DNA from: SIG607 sp045533195
GTDB lineage: Bacteria > Bacillota > Clostridia > Oscillospirales > Acutalibacteraceae
DNA length: 15,734 nt
Assembly (NCBI GenBank): GCA_045533195.1
Contig: JAZSHI010000001.1
Location: forward strand, 1 to 15,734
Direction of reading: 5' to 3'
How positions within the stretch are numbered: position 1 is the stretch's first letter; each line of letters begins with the position of its first letter. A program made the position numbers and the translations under genes. Positions 1-8,792 of the stretch are shown piece by piece. The notes beneath the pieces were generated by a model. That model was not told the origin of the DNA, did not search any database, and saw only the letters and a program-made list of their open reading frames with translations.

Positions 1-74
1 AGGTATTCACATTCCAAAAAAGCTTGATAAATCATTAATATACATATCTAATTAGATTGCATAAACCAAAAAAA

Positions 75-109
75 TGCGGAAGAAGTTTGAATTTTTTACT
101 TCTTCCGCA
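75..109. terminator. Bidirectional intrinsic terminator at the end of the pur operon
   Basis: A perfect 12-bp stem (75-86 with 98-109) encloses an 11-nt loop. Read on the minus strand, it is followed at once by a run of about seven T and so should end the purine operon about 75 bp after the fhs stop codon. Read on the plus strand, it is followed by CTCTTTTTTATTTATTT, so it could also stop transcription arriving from the left. An outer 10-bp inverted repeat (61-70 with 124-133) flanks it. The fold is seen directly; function is inferred from form and position. Confidence 0.88.
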
Positions 110-185
110 CTCTTTTTTATTTATTTGGTTTATTTTATGCGCGTTTAAGGGCATTGAGGTTTTTTACAGCCCCAATTTTTTATCT

Positions 186-1853
186 TTAGAACAGACCGCT
201 GATTACTCCGTTTTCGTCAACATCGATTTTTTCTGCGGCGGGAACCTTGGGAAGTCCGGGCATTGTCATAATGTCGCCTGTAAGAGCAACTATGAAGCCT
301 GCGCCTGCGCTTACTTTAATATTACGAACTGTAATATCAAAGCCTGTGGGAGCGCCGAGCTTGGTCATATCGTCGGAGAAGCTGTACTGCGTTTTTGCCA
401 TACAAACGGGCATATTTGAGAAACCAAGTTCACTCAGCTTTGCGATTTCCTTTTTAGCGGCAGGAGTAAAGATTACGTTATCACCGCCGTAAATTCTGGT
501 AACGATAGCACGAATCTTGTCTTCGATTGAAAGATTGTCTTCATAGCAGAAGGTGAAGTCGTTATCGCTTTCACATAGACGGGCAACTTCATCAGCAAGT
601 TCAATACCGCCCTTAGAGCCTTCGGCACAAACCTTAGAACAAATAGCCTTTATACCAAGTTTGGCGCAAGAATCGATAACAAGCTGAACTTCAGCATCGG
701 TATCTGAGGGGAAGCGGTTAACAGCAACCACACAGGGAAGCTTATAAACATTTTTAATGTTACTTGCGTGACGCATAAGGTTAGGCATACCTTTTTGGAG
801 CGCTTCAAGATTTTCTTCCTTAAGGTCGGTTTTTGCAACTCCGCCATTCATCTTAAGAGCGCGGATAGTAGCAACAAGAACAACTGCGCTGGGTTTGAGA
901 CCGCCGAAACGGCACTTGATGTCAAGGAACTTTTCAGCGCCGAGGTCAGCGCCAAAGCCTGCTTCGGTAATTGCATAATCGCCTAACTTCATTGCCATTT
1001 TTGTGGCAATAATAGAGTTACAACCGTGAGCAATGTTAGCGAAGGGGCCGCCGTGAACAAGAGCAGGAGTGCCCTCTAAGGTTTGTACGAGGTTGGGCTT
1101 TAAAGCATCCTTTAAAAGTGCGGTCATAGCGCCCTGAGCATTAAGCTGACCTGCAGTAACAGGTTTATCGTCATAGGTATATCCTACGATAATCTTAGAG
1201 AGTCTTTCCTTTAAATCGGTAATGGAATTGGAAAGGCAAAGAACAGCCATAATTTCACTTGCAACGGTAATATCAAAGCCGTCCTCTCTGGGAACACCGT
1301 TAACCTTACCGCCAAGACCGTCTGTTACAAAACGAAGCTGACGGTCATTCATATCAACACATCTCTTCCAGGTGATGCGTCTTACGTCAATGCCAAGAGC
1401 ATTTCCCTGATGAATGTGATTATCGAGCATTGCGGCAAGAAGATTGTTTGCAGCGCCAATAGCGTGGAAGTCGCCTGTAAAGTGAAGGTTAATATCTTCC
1501 ATCGGTACAACCTGAGCATATCCGCCGCCTGCGGCACCGCCCTTAACACCGAATACAGGGCCTAAAGAGGGCTCACGCAGAGCAACTACTACGTTTCTGC
1601 CTGTTGCACGCATAGCGTCGGCGAGACCTATGGTAGTGGTGGTTTTGCCTTCGCCTGCAGGGGTGGGGTTGATAGCGGTAACAAGAATGAGTTTGCCGTT
1701 TCCACGGGACTCATCCTTAAGGAGTGACAAATCAATTTTTGCCTTGTATTTGCCGTACTGTTCAAGCTTTTCGTCGGGAATGCCTGCAGTTGCGGCAATT
1801 TCGGTTATAGGACGAAGTTCGACTTCCTGAGCAATTTCAATATCGCTTTTCAT
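186..1853 (-). CDS. fhs: Formate-tetrahydrofolate ligase (10-formyl-THF synthetase)
   Basis: This cytoplasmic enzyme makes 10-formyl-THF from formate, THF and ATP. It supplies the one-carbon unit for both formyl-transfer steps of purine synthesis, and in acetogens it also serves the Wood-Ljungdahl methyl branch. The product is 555 residues, the normal family length of about 556. The P-loop PTPAGEGKTTTT lies near residues 63-74, followed by the family motif REPSLGPVFGVKGGAAGGG; the C-terminus GLF is also typical. I chose the ATG at 1853 because GAGGTG (1860-1865) sits six bases upstream; a GTG three codons earlier would overlap that site. It is the last gene of the operon, 12 bp after purL, and is followed by the terminator at 75-109. 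Its co-transcription with purN and the AICAR transformylase, both users of its product, suggests a dedicated purine role. Confidence 0.97.
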   Translation of the reverse strand: MKSDIEIAQEVELRPITEIAATAGIPDEKLEQYGKYKAKIDLSLLKDESRGNGKLILVTAINPTPAGEGKTTTTIGLADAMRATGRNVVVALREPSLGPVFGVKGGAAGGGYAQVVPMEDINLHFTGDFHAIGAANNLLAAMLDNHIHQGNALGIDVRRITWKRCVDMNDRQLRFVTDGLGGKVNGVPREDGFDITVASEIMAVLCLSNSITDLKERLSKIIVGYTYDDKPVTAGQLNAQGAMTALLKDALKPNLVQTLEGTPALVHGGPFANIAHGCNSIIATKMAMKLGDYAITEAGFGADLGAEKFLDIKCRFGGLKPSAVVLVATIRALKMNGGVAKTDLKEENLEALQKGMPNLMRHASNIKNVYKLPCVVAVNRFPSDTDAEVQLVIDSCAKLGIKAICSKVCAEGSKGGIELADEVARLCESDNDFTFCYEDNLSIEDKIRAIVTRIYGGDNVIFTPAAKKEIAKLSELGFSNMPVCMAKTQYSFSDDMTKLGAPTGFDITVRNIKVSAGAGFIVALTGDIMTMPGLPKVPAAEKIDVDENGVISGLF

Positions 1854-1865
1854 ATTTAACACCTC

Positions 1866-4800
1866 TTATTTAAAGTATTTAACAGCGCTGCGGAACATAC
1901 CCATATCAAAGTTTCCGTCAACGTTTTTATAAAGTCCGTTTCCGATACGCTCGCTGTGCCCCATCTTACCAAGCACTCTGCCGTCGGGACTTGTGATACC
2001 CTCAATAGCAAAGCAGGAGTTGTTAGGATTAAAGCGAACGTCTGCGGTGGGATTACCGCTAAGATCAACGTACTGTGTAGCAATTTGTCCGTTTTCTGCA
2101 AGTTTCTTTGCAAGTTCATCGCTAACGAGGAAACGGCCTTCACCGTGAGAAATCGGAACGGTGTAAATATCGTCAACCTGAGTTTCCATAAGCCAAGGAG
2201 ACTTGTTGGAAGCAATACGGGTTTGAACAAGACGTGACTGGTGTCTGCCTATAGTATTATAGGTAAGGGTAGGACAGGTTTCGTCGGTGTCAATAATCTT
2301 GCCGAAAGGAACAAGACCTAATTTAACAAGAGCCTGGAAGCCGTTACAGATACCTGCCATAAGACCGTCACGGTTATTAAGAAGCTCGTTAACCTCTTCC
2401 ATAATGGCGGGGTTTCTGAAGAATGCAGTAATAAACTTACCTGAACCGTCGGGTTCGTCACCGCCTGAGAAACCACCTGGGATAAATACTATCTGAGACT
2501 GGCTCATCTTCTTGGCAAAGGTATCAACCGAGTCAGCAACACTCTGTGCAGAAAGGTTGTTTATAACAAAGATTTCGGGCTCGGCACCTGCGGAAGACAG
2601 AGCCTTTGCAGTATCGTATTCACAGTTTGTACCGGGGAATACGGGGATAAGCACCTTAGGACGAGCAACGCTGAATTTGGGTTTAGCATACTCTTTAGCG
2701 CTAAAGGAGAACTTCTCGGGTGCTTCATTTTTGTGGTCGATGTTACAGGGATAAACCTTTTCAAGAACGTTTTCATAGGTTTCCTGAAGATCGTCAAGGT
2801 TAATAACCTCGTCTTTGTGAACAAGCTTTGCTTCGTTAGAAGTATAACCGAGAACGGTACCGATTTCGGTGTCATCTTTAAGTTCAACTATAAAGGAAGC
2901 GTAGCTGTATGAGAAAATATCTTCAATGCTAATATGATCTGCAAATTTAAAGCCTATCTTATTACCGATAGCCATTTTCATAACAGCTTCTGCAATACCG
3001 CCGATTCCAGGGGTGTAAATTGCATTAACCTTGCCGTCGTCAACAAGTTTTCTTACCTTGGCGAAAAGCTCAATAAGAGAAGCAGGATCGGGAAGGTTAT
3101 CATTATTATATTTGCAGGTGAGAAGCACTACCTTGCTGCCTGCCTTTTTAAATTCGGGAGAAACAATGCTTTCAACCTGCTCGGTAGTAACGGCAAAAGA
3201 AACGAGGGTAGGGGGAACGTCAATGTGCTCAAATGTACCGCTCATAGAGTCCTTACCGCCGATAGCAGCAATGCCCAGTTCCTTTTGAGCCTTAAATGCA
3301 CCGAGAAGGGCTGCAAGAGGTTTACCCCAACGCTTTGCATCCTTACCGGGACGCTCAAAGTATTCCTGGAAGGTAAGATAAACTTCATTAAAGGAAGCGC
3401 CTGCGGCAACAAGCTTACATACCGATTCAACAACAGCCATATAAGCGCCGTGATAGGGACTCTTTTCGGTTATGAAGGGATTATAGCCCCAAGCCATAAG
3501 AGAACAGGTGTCGGTGTGTCGGTTTTCAACAGAAACCTTGTTTACCATAGCCTGAATGGGAGTTTGCTGATATTTTCCGCCAAAGGGCATAAGTACTGTA
3601 CCGGCACCTATGGTTGAGTCGAAACGCTCACTAAGACCGCGTTTTGAACAAATATTAAGGTCACTTGCAATTTTTTCGTAATTTTCGGTGAAGGTGCCTT
3701 CGATTTTCTTGTCAAAGCTTTCGATTTTAGCGGGAGCTATATTAATATGCTTTTCAGCGCCGTTGGAATTAAGGAATTCTCTGCTTATGTTAACTATATC
3801 CTTGCCGTTCCAGTACATAACAAGTCTGGGCTCAGCCTTAACAGTTGCAACAACAGTTGCTTCAAGGTTTTCTTCATTGGCAAGAGCAATAAACTTATCA
3901 ACATTTTCCTTTTCAACAACAACAGCCATTCTTTCCTGAGACTCGCTGATTGCAAGTTCAGTGCCGTCAAGACCGTCGTACTTCTTGGGAACAGCGTTAA
4001 GATTTATTTCAATACCATCGGCAAGTTCACCGATAGCAACCGAAACACCGCCTGCGCCAAAGTCATTACAACGCTTAATAAGACGGGTAGCATCTTTTCT
4101 TCTGAAAAGTCGCTGTAATTTTCTTTCTTCGGGAGCATTACCCTTTTGCACTTCTGCGCCGCAGCTTTCAAGAGATTCAATGGTATGAGATTTTGAAGAA
4201 CCTGTAGCACCGCCGCAACCGTCACGGCCTGTTCTGCCGCCGAGAAGGATGATAACGTCACCGTCACAGGGAACTTCGCGTCTTACGTTTTCTTCGGGAG
4301 CGGCGCCTACAACAGCACCGATTTCCATACGTTTAGCGGTATAACCGTCGTGATAAATTTCGTCAACCTGACCTGTAGCAAGACCAATCTGGTTACCGTA
4401 GGAGCTGTATCCTGCAGCAGCGGTAGTAACTATTTTTCTCTGAGGAAGTTTGCCCTCTAAGGTATCTTTACGACTTGCAAGGGGATTACCTGCGCCCGTT
4501 ACACGCATAGCGGCATAAACATAGCTTCTGCCCGAAAGGGGATCGCGGATAGCACCGCCTATACAGGTAGCGGCGCCTCCGAAAGGTTCAATTTCGGTGG
4601 GATGGTTGTGGGTTTCGTTCTTAAAGAGTAGCAACCAAGGCTCTTTTTTACCGTCGATGGTAACGTCTATTTTAACGGTACAAGCATTGATTTCTTCGGA
4701 CTCGTCAAGTCTATCCAGCTTTCCTTGTTTCTTTAAATATTTAGCGGCAATAGTACCTATGTCCATAAGATTAATGGGCTTTGTTCTGCCGAGTTCTTTT

Positions 4801-5558
4801 CTTACCTCAAGATATTCTTCAAAGGTTTTCTGTAAAAGTTCGTCTTCAAATTTAGCTTCATCAATGGTGGTAAGGAAGGTGGTGTGACGGCAATGGTCAG
4901 ACCAATAGGTGTCAATCATCTTGATTTCGGTGATTGTGGGGTCTCTGTCCTCGCTTTTAAAGTAACTCTGACAGAATTTAAGGTCGTCAAGGTCCATAGC
5001 AAGTCCGTTTGCCTTTAAGAATTCCTTAAGACCGTCTTGGTCTAAAGCATTAAAGCCGTCAAGAGTGCGAACGGTGGTAGGAATTTCATATTCACGCTTA
5101 AGGGTGGAAACGGTGCTAAGAGAAGCTTCTCTGCTTTCAACGGGGTTGATAAGATGCTTCTTGATAGCGGCTTTTTCTTCGCCGCTTAAATTTCCTTCAA
5201 TAATATAAACCTTTGCGGTACGAACGTCGGGACGGTCAGCCTTTGAGATAATCTGAATACACTGTGCGGCAGAGTCGGCGCGCTGGTCAAACTGACCGGG
5301 GAGATATTCAACTGCAAAACAGAATGCACCGTCAGCATAGTTTAATTCATCATAGGTGTCATCAAGCTGAGGCTCGGAGAAAACCGTACTGATACATTTT
5401 TTGAAGAGTTCTTCTTCAATATTTTCAACGTCATAGCGGTTAAGTACTCTGACGCTTTCGGCAGATTTGATGCCTAAGAATGAGCGGATATCACCTAAAA
5501 GAGAATCAGCTTCTCCGGCAAGACCTGCTTTTTTTTCTACATAAATGCGGTAAACCAT
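1866..5558 (-). CDS. purL: Phosphoribosylformylglycinamidine synthase, single-chain form
   Basis: This enzyme converts FGAR, glutamine and ATP to FGAM. The product is 1230 residues, the long form in which the PurS-, PurL- and PurQ-like parts are fused; the sequence matches the version known in clostridia and streptococci. Landmarks, in order: a PurS-like N-terminal region (about 1-150); SDHCRH at 220-225; the ATP/metal-site segment KNETHNHP at 313-320, followed by GGAATCIGGAIRDP; two AIR-synthase-like catalytic halves; and a class I glutamine amidotransferase from about residue 990. In the amidotransferase the nucleophile is Cys1071 (GICNGFQ), with the His1201/Glu1203 pair in GHSER. All key residues appear intact. 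The ATG at 5558 has AGGATGG just upstream. It lies 15 bp after purD and 12 bp before fhs. Separate purS and purQ genes are not needed and none is seen. Confidence 0.98.
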   Translation of the reverse strand: MVYRIYVEKKAGLAGEADSLLGDIRSFLGIKSAESVRVLNRYDVENIEEELFKKCISTVFSEPQLDDTYDELNYADGAFCFAVEYLPGQFDQRADSAAQCIQIISKADRPDVRTAKVYIIEGNLSGEEKAAIKKHLINPVESREASLSTVSTLKREYEIPTTVRTLDGFNALDQDGLKEFLKANGLAMDLDDLKFCQSYFKSEDRDPTITEIKMIDTYWSDHCRHTTFLTTIDEAKFEDELLQKTFEEYLEVRKELGRTKPINLMDIGTIAAKYLKKQGKLDRLDESEEINACTVKIDVTIDGKKEPWLLLFKNETHNHPTEIEPFGGAATCIGGAIRDPLSGRSYVYAAMRVTGAGNPLASRKDTLEGKLPQRKIVTTAAAGYSSYGNQIGLATGQVDEIYHDGYTAKRMEIGAVVGAAPEENVRREVPCDGDVIILLGGRTGRDGCGGATGSSKSHTIESLESCGAEVQKGNAPEERKLQRLFRRKDATRLIKRCNDFGAGGVSVAIGELADGIEINLNAVPKKYDGLDGTELAISESQERMAVVVEKENVDKFIALANEENLEATVVATVKAEPRLVMYWNGKDIVNISREFLNSNGAEKHINIAPAKIESFDKKIEGTFTENYEKIASDLNICSKRGLSERFDSTIGAGTVLMPFGGKYQQTPIQAMVNKVSVENRHTDTCSLMAWGYNPFITEKSPYHGAYMAVVESVCKLVAAGASFNEVYLTFQEYFERPGKDAKRWGKPLAALLGAFKAQKELGIAAIGGKDSMSGTFEHIDVPPTLVSFAVTTEQVESIVSPEFKKAGSKVVLLTCKYNNDNLPDPASLIELFAKVRKLVDDGKVNAIYTPGIGGIAEAVMKMAIGNKIGFKFADHISIEDIFSYSYASFIVELKDDTEIGTVLGYTSNEAKLVHKDEVINLDDLQETYENVLEKVYPCNIDHKNEAPEKFSFSAKEYAKPKFSVARPKVLIPVFPGTNCEYDTAKALSSAGAEPEIFVINNLSAQSVADSVDTFAKKMSQSQIVFIPGGFSGGDEPDGSGKFITAFFRNPAIMEEVNELLNNRDGLMAGICNGFQALVKLGLVPFGKIIDTDETCPTLTYNTIGRHQSRLVQTRIASNKSPWLMETQVDDIYTVPISHGEGRFLVSDELAKKLAENGQIATQYVDLSGNPTADVRFNPNNSCFAIEGITSPDGRVLGKMGHSERIGNGLYKNVDGNFDMGMFRSAVKYFK

Positions 5559-5573
5559 AATCTATCCATCCTA

Positions 5574-6836
5574 TTATTTTAATGCTTTAAGTGCTCTTGC
5601 ACCAATGTCACTTCGTTTGTATGCGTTTTCAAAATGAACCTTTTCGGTTTCTTTGTATGCCTTTTCAATGGCGGATTTAAGATTGTTTGCAACGGCGCTC
5701 ACACCTAAAACTCTTCCGCCTGCGGAAAGAACGGTATCTCCGTCCTTTTTAGCACCCGCATATATTACGGTAGCCTCAATATCGCTGTCAACGGTAATGG
5801 GGAAGCCGCTCTGATATTTCTGGGGATAGCCTTCACTTGCCATAACAACACAGCAAGCGGCGGCATCTTTAAATTTGACATCACATTCGTGAAGAGTACC
5901 GTTGGTACAAGAAAGCATAATTTCAAAAAGGTCGCTTTCAAGTAAAGGGAGCACAACCTGAGTTTCGGGATCACCGAAACGGCAGTTGTATTCAATAACC
6001 TTAGGGCCGTTTTCGGTAATCATAAGACCGAAGAAGAGACAGCCTTTAAAGGTGCGGCCTTCCTTTTCCATAGCGCGTATGGTGGGAATGAAGATTTCAT
6101 CCATACAAACCTTTGCTACATCCTTTGTGTAATACGGATTGGGAGCAATAGTACCCATACCGCCTGTGTTAAGTCCCATATCACCGTCTTTAGCGCGTTT
6201 ATGGTCCATAGCGGAAACCATGGGAACAAGGGTTTTGCCGTCTGTGAAGGCAAGAACCGAAACCTCGGGGCCGGTAAGGAATTCTTCGATAACAATGCTA
6301 TTGCCCGAAGCACCGAAGATTTTGTCCTCCATAATTGAACGAACAGCATCCTCTGCTTCCTTTCTTGTTTCGGCAATAATTACGCCCTTGCCGAGAGCAA
6401 GTCCGTCAGCCTTAATAACGGTGGGAAGGGGAGCAGTCTTAATATATTCAAGAGCTTCCTCCATATTGTTATATACACCGTAAGCGGCGGTGGGAATACC
6501 GTACTTTTTCATAAGGTTCTTTGAAAAAACCTTACTGCCTTCAATAATTGCGGCATCCTTGTTGGGACCGAAGCAGGCAATTCCGACGCTGTTTAAAGCA
6601 TCAACCATACCTGCAACCAACGGATCATCGGGAGCAACTACAACGTAGTCAATTTTATTTTCTTTTGCAAAATAGCAAATTTCATCAATCTGAGTAACGG
6701 GAATGGGAACGAGAGTGGCTTCTTTCATACCACCGTTTCCGGGAATAGCGAAAATTTCCTGAATTTTTGCGCTTTCCTTTAATTTCTTTATAATGGTATG
6801 TTCTCTTCCGCCGCTACCGATAACAGCTACTTTCAT
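5574..6836 (-). CDS. purD: Phosphoribosylamine-glycine ligase (GAR synthetase)
   Basis: This ATP-grasp enzyme joins glycine to 5-phosphoribosylamine to make GAR, the second step of the pathway. The product is 420 residues, normal for stand-alone PurD. Visible motifs are the N-terminal nucleotide-fold loop GSGGREH (7-13), the ATP-grasp segment KADGLALGKGV (142-152), DHKRAKDGDMG (211-221), NTGGMG (223-228) and the metal-binding segment EYNCRFGDPETQ. The ATG at 6836 is preceded by AGGAGA at good spacing. It lies 21 bp downstream of the AICAR transformylase gene and 15 bp upstream of purL. No truncation or missing motif was seen, and it is not fused to PurM or PurN as in animals. Confidence 0.98.
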   Translation of the reverse strand: MKVAVIGSGGREHTIIKKLKESAKIQEIFAIPGNGGMKEATLVPIPVTQIDEICYFAKENKIDYVVVAPDDPLVAGMVDALNSVGIACFGPNKDAAIIEGSKVFSKNLMKKYGIPTAAYGVYNNMEEALEYIKTAPLPTVIKADGLALGKGVIIAETRKEAEDAVRSIMEDKIFGASGNSIVIEEFLTGPEVSVLAFTDGKTLVPMVSAMDHKRAKDGDMGLNTGGMGTIAPNPYYTKDVAKVCMDEIFIPTIRAMEKEGRTFKGCLFFGLMITENGPKVIEYNCRFGDPETQVVLPLLESDLFEIMLSCTNGTLHECDVKFKDAAACCVVMASEGYPQKYQSGFPITVDSDIEATVIYAGAKKDGDTVLSAGGRVLGVSAVANNLKSAIEKAYKETEKVHFENAYKRSDIGARALKALK

Positions 6837-6857
6837 ATTTTTATCTCCTATAGATTA

Positions 6858-8042
6858 TTAGTGGTGGAAAAGTCTCATACCGGTAAATGCCATAGAGATT
6901 CCGTATTTGTTACAGCAATCAATAACAACGTCGTCTCTTATAGAACCACCGGGTTCTGCAATATAGGAAACACCGCTCTTCTTAGCGCGTTCAATATTAT
7001 CATCAAAGGGGAAGAAGGCATCACTGCCGAGTGCTACACCGCTGATAGAGTCAAGATAAGCTCTCTGCTCTTCCATAGTGAAGCGTTCGGGCTGAGCGGT
7101 AAAGTACTTCTGCCAGTTTCCGTCTGCACAAACGTCTTCTTCGTTCTGGTTAATGTAACCGTCGATAACGTTGTCTCTGTCAGGTCTGCCAAGGGTATCC
7201 TTAAAGGGAAGGTTTAATACCTTGTCGTGCTGACGTAAGAACCAAGTATCAGCCTTACCGCCTGCAAGACGGGTACAATGAACACGTGATTGCTGACCTG
7301 CGCCAACACCGATAGCCTGTCCGTCAACAGCAAAGCATACAGAATTAGACTGAGTGTATTTAAGGGTGATAAGAGAAATAATAAGATCTCTTATTGCGCT
7401 TTCGGGCATTTCCTTTTTGTCGGTAACAATGTTTGAAAGGAGTTCTTTATTAATCTTGAACTCGTTTCTGCCCTGTTCAAAGGTAATGCCGTAAACCTGC
7501 TTGTGCTCAATGGGAGCAGGAACAAAATCAGCATCAATTTTAACAATGTTGTAGGTGCCTTTTCTCTTGGATTTTAAGATTTCAAGAGCTTCGGGCTCAA
7601 AGCCTGGAGCAATAATACCGTCGCTTACCTCTCTTTTTATCATAAGAGCGGTGGTAACGTCACAAACATCGCTAAGGGCTACCCAGTCACCAAAGGAACA
7701 CATTCTGTCGGTACCTCTTGCTCTTGCATAAGCGCAGGCAAGGGGAGACTGGTCAAGACCTTCAATATCGTCAACAAAACAAGCCTTTTTAAGTTTTTCG
7801 GAAAGGGGAAGACCGATAGCGGCAGAGGTGGGGCTAACGTGCTTAAAGGAAGTAACAGCAGGCATACCCAGCGCTTCTTTAAGCTCCTTCACGAGCTGCC
7901 AGGAATTAAAAGCATCAAGGAAGTTGATGTAGCCGGGACGTCCGTTTAAAATTTCAATGGGAAGCTCACTTCCGTCGTGCATAAATATTTTTGCGGGTTT
8001 CTGGTTGGGGTTACAACCGTATTTAAGTTCGAACTCTTTCAT
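6858..8042 (-). CDS. purH: Stand-alone AICAR transformylase (PurH C-terminal domain only, ATIC-like)
   Basis: This enzyme transfers the formyl group of 10-formyl-THF to AICAR, giving FAICAR. The 394-residue product consists only of the transformylase half of PurH. It begins at the LKYGCNPNQ motif (7-15) and has no N-terminal MGS-like cyclohydrolase domain. Catalytic Lys67-His68 lie in SFKHVSP, and the C-terminal signature DAFFPFDDN...PGGSIRDD...FTGMRLFHH is complete. Several blocks (KYTQSNSVCFA at 229-239, GAGQQSRVHCTRLAG at 247-261, and a long insert at about 264-335) match vertebrate ATIC as I remember it more closely than E. coli PurH. I chose the ATG at 8042, with GGAGG at 8048-8052; a TTG four codons upstream would overlap this site. 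The partner cyclohydrolase is the next gene upstream, 13 bp away. purV has been used for such single-domain enzymes. Confidence 0.95.
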   Translation of the reverse strand: MKEFELKYGCNPNQKPAKIFMHDGSELPIEILNGRPGYINFLDAFNSWQLVKELKEALGMPAVTSFKHVSPTSAAIGLPLSEKLKKACFVDDIEGLDQSPLACAYARARGTDRMCSFGDWVALSDVCDVTTALMIKREVSDGIIAPGFEPEALEILKSKRKGTYNIVKIDADFVPAPIEHKQVYGITFEQGRNEFKINKELLSNIVTDKKEMPESAIRDLIISLITLKYTQSNSVCFAVDGQAIGVGAGQQSRVHCTRLAGGKADTWFLRQHDKVLNLPFKDTLGRPDRDNVIDGYINQNEEDVCADGNWQKYFTAQPERFTMEEQRAYLDSISGVALGSDAFFPFDDNIERAKKSGVSYIAEPGGSIRDDVVIDCCNKYGISMAFTGMRLFHH

Positions 8043-8055
8043 AGTAGCCTCCAAA

Positions 8056-8787
8056 TTATTTATTTTTATTTATAATGATGTTTGTTGCCTCGCCTGTTTC
8101 AAGAGAAACCTGACGAACGAAAAGGGAAACCTTATTATCTTCATTAAGGCTATGCCATACCATATCGGCTAAATCCTTTGCGGTGTTAGGAAGAACAACT
8201 GCTTCAGGTTCGCCGTAGAAGGAAGGAATGGGGTTGCCGTCACACTTATAGGTGTGAATGAAATGACCTTTGCTCTGAATGGGAGCATAAGAGAAGGTGT
8301 ATCTCTGACAAGCATCGGGATTTCCGTCAGCACTCTTTAAAATAGACATTTTATATGTGAAATCTGCCTTGTCAAAATCATAGTAGCAGATACCGGAAAT
8401 TCTGGGAGTAAAGTTAGGAGCATCAGGCTCAAATTCACGGGTGTTAAGAGCCGCTTCAAAAGCAAAGGGATCACTTGCATCATTAGTAACAGAATCATAA
8501 ATGGTGTTGGTCTGGTCGCCGTTGGTAATAATATCAATATCACCGTAAGCAAGATAAGGATTGTAAATAATAAGGCTGGGATCGACAAGTTTGCTTTCGT
8601 CAAAAGCCTTTGTGCGCATACCGTTTTCAAATTCTTCGAAAATACGGTTACGGCTGTTTTCACTTCTTCCCATAATGAAATAGGCGATAAGTGCGCTTTT
8701 GCCGTCAGCAGACTTTCCTATAACGATACCTCTGCCGGGATAAGAATTTTCTTTAAGAAGGTTTTCAAGATTAAAAATATTGCTCAT
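8056..8787 (-). CDS. purO: IMP cyclohydrolase, archaeal PurO family
   Basis: This is the likely last step of the pathway, ring closure of FAICAR to IMP. The 243-residue product resembles archaeal PurO (about 200 residues), not the MGS-like cyclohydrolase domain of PurH. Matching segments, from memory of the family, are YPGRGIVIG (16-24), the basic stretch MGRSENSRNR (39-48), NPYLAYG (76-82), TNGDQTNTI (88-96) and FTPRISG (126-132). It sits directly before a transformylase that lacks its own cyclohydrolase domain, exactly where the missing activity is needed. The ATG at 8787 has AGGAGT (8795-8800), which lies across the last codons of purN; only 5 bp separate the genes, so translation is probably coupled. 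The family call is by motif; the enzyme activity is inferred from family and context. Confidence 0.9.
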   Translation of the reverse strand: MSNIFNLENLLKENSYPGRGIVIGKSADGKSALIAYFIMGRSENSRNRIFEEFENGMRTKAFDESKLVDPSLIIYNPYLAYGDIDIITNGDQTNTIYDSVTNDASDPFAFEAALNTREFEPDAPNFTPRISGICYYDFDKADFTYKMSILKSADGNPDACQRYTFSYAPIQSKGHFIHTYKCDGNPIPSFYGEPEAVVLPNTAKDLADMVWHSLNEDNKVSLFVRQVSLETGEATNIIINKNK

Positions 8788-8792
8788 AATTA

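Noticed and set aside
1851..1862. GTG start three codons upstream for fhs
   Set aside because: The GTG sits inside the GAGGTG ribosome site used by the ATG at 1853.
2934..3617. Long plus-strand open frame opposite purL, 227 residues
   Set aside because: It lies wholly inside the well-supported purL gene, has no ribosome site, and its product matches no family I know; it is a shadow of codon bias. The same applies to 9674-10273 opposite purM.
8040..8054. TTG start four codons upstream for the AICAR transformylase
   Set aside because: It overlaps the GGAGG site that serves the ATG at 8042, and the extra residues match nothing in the family.
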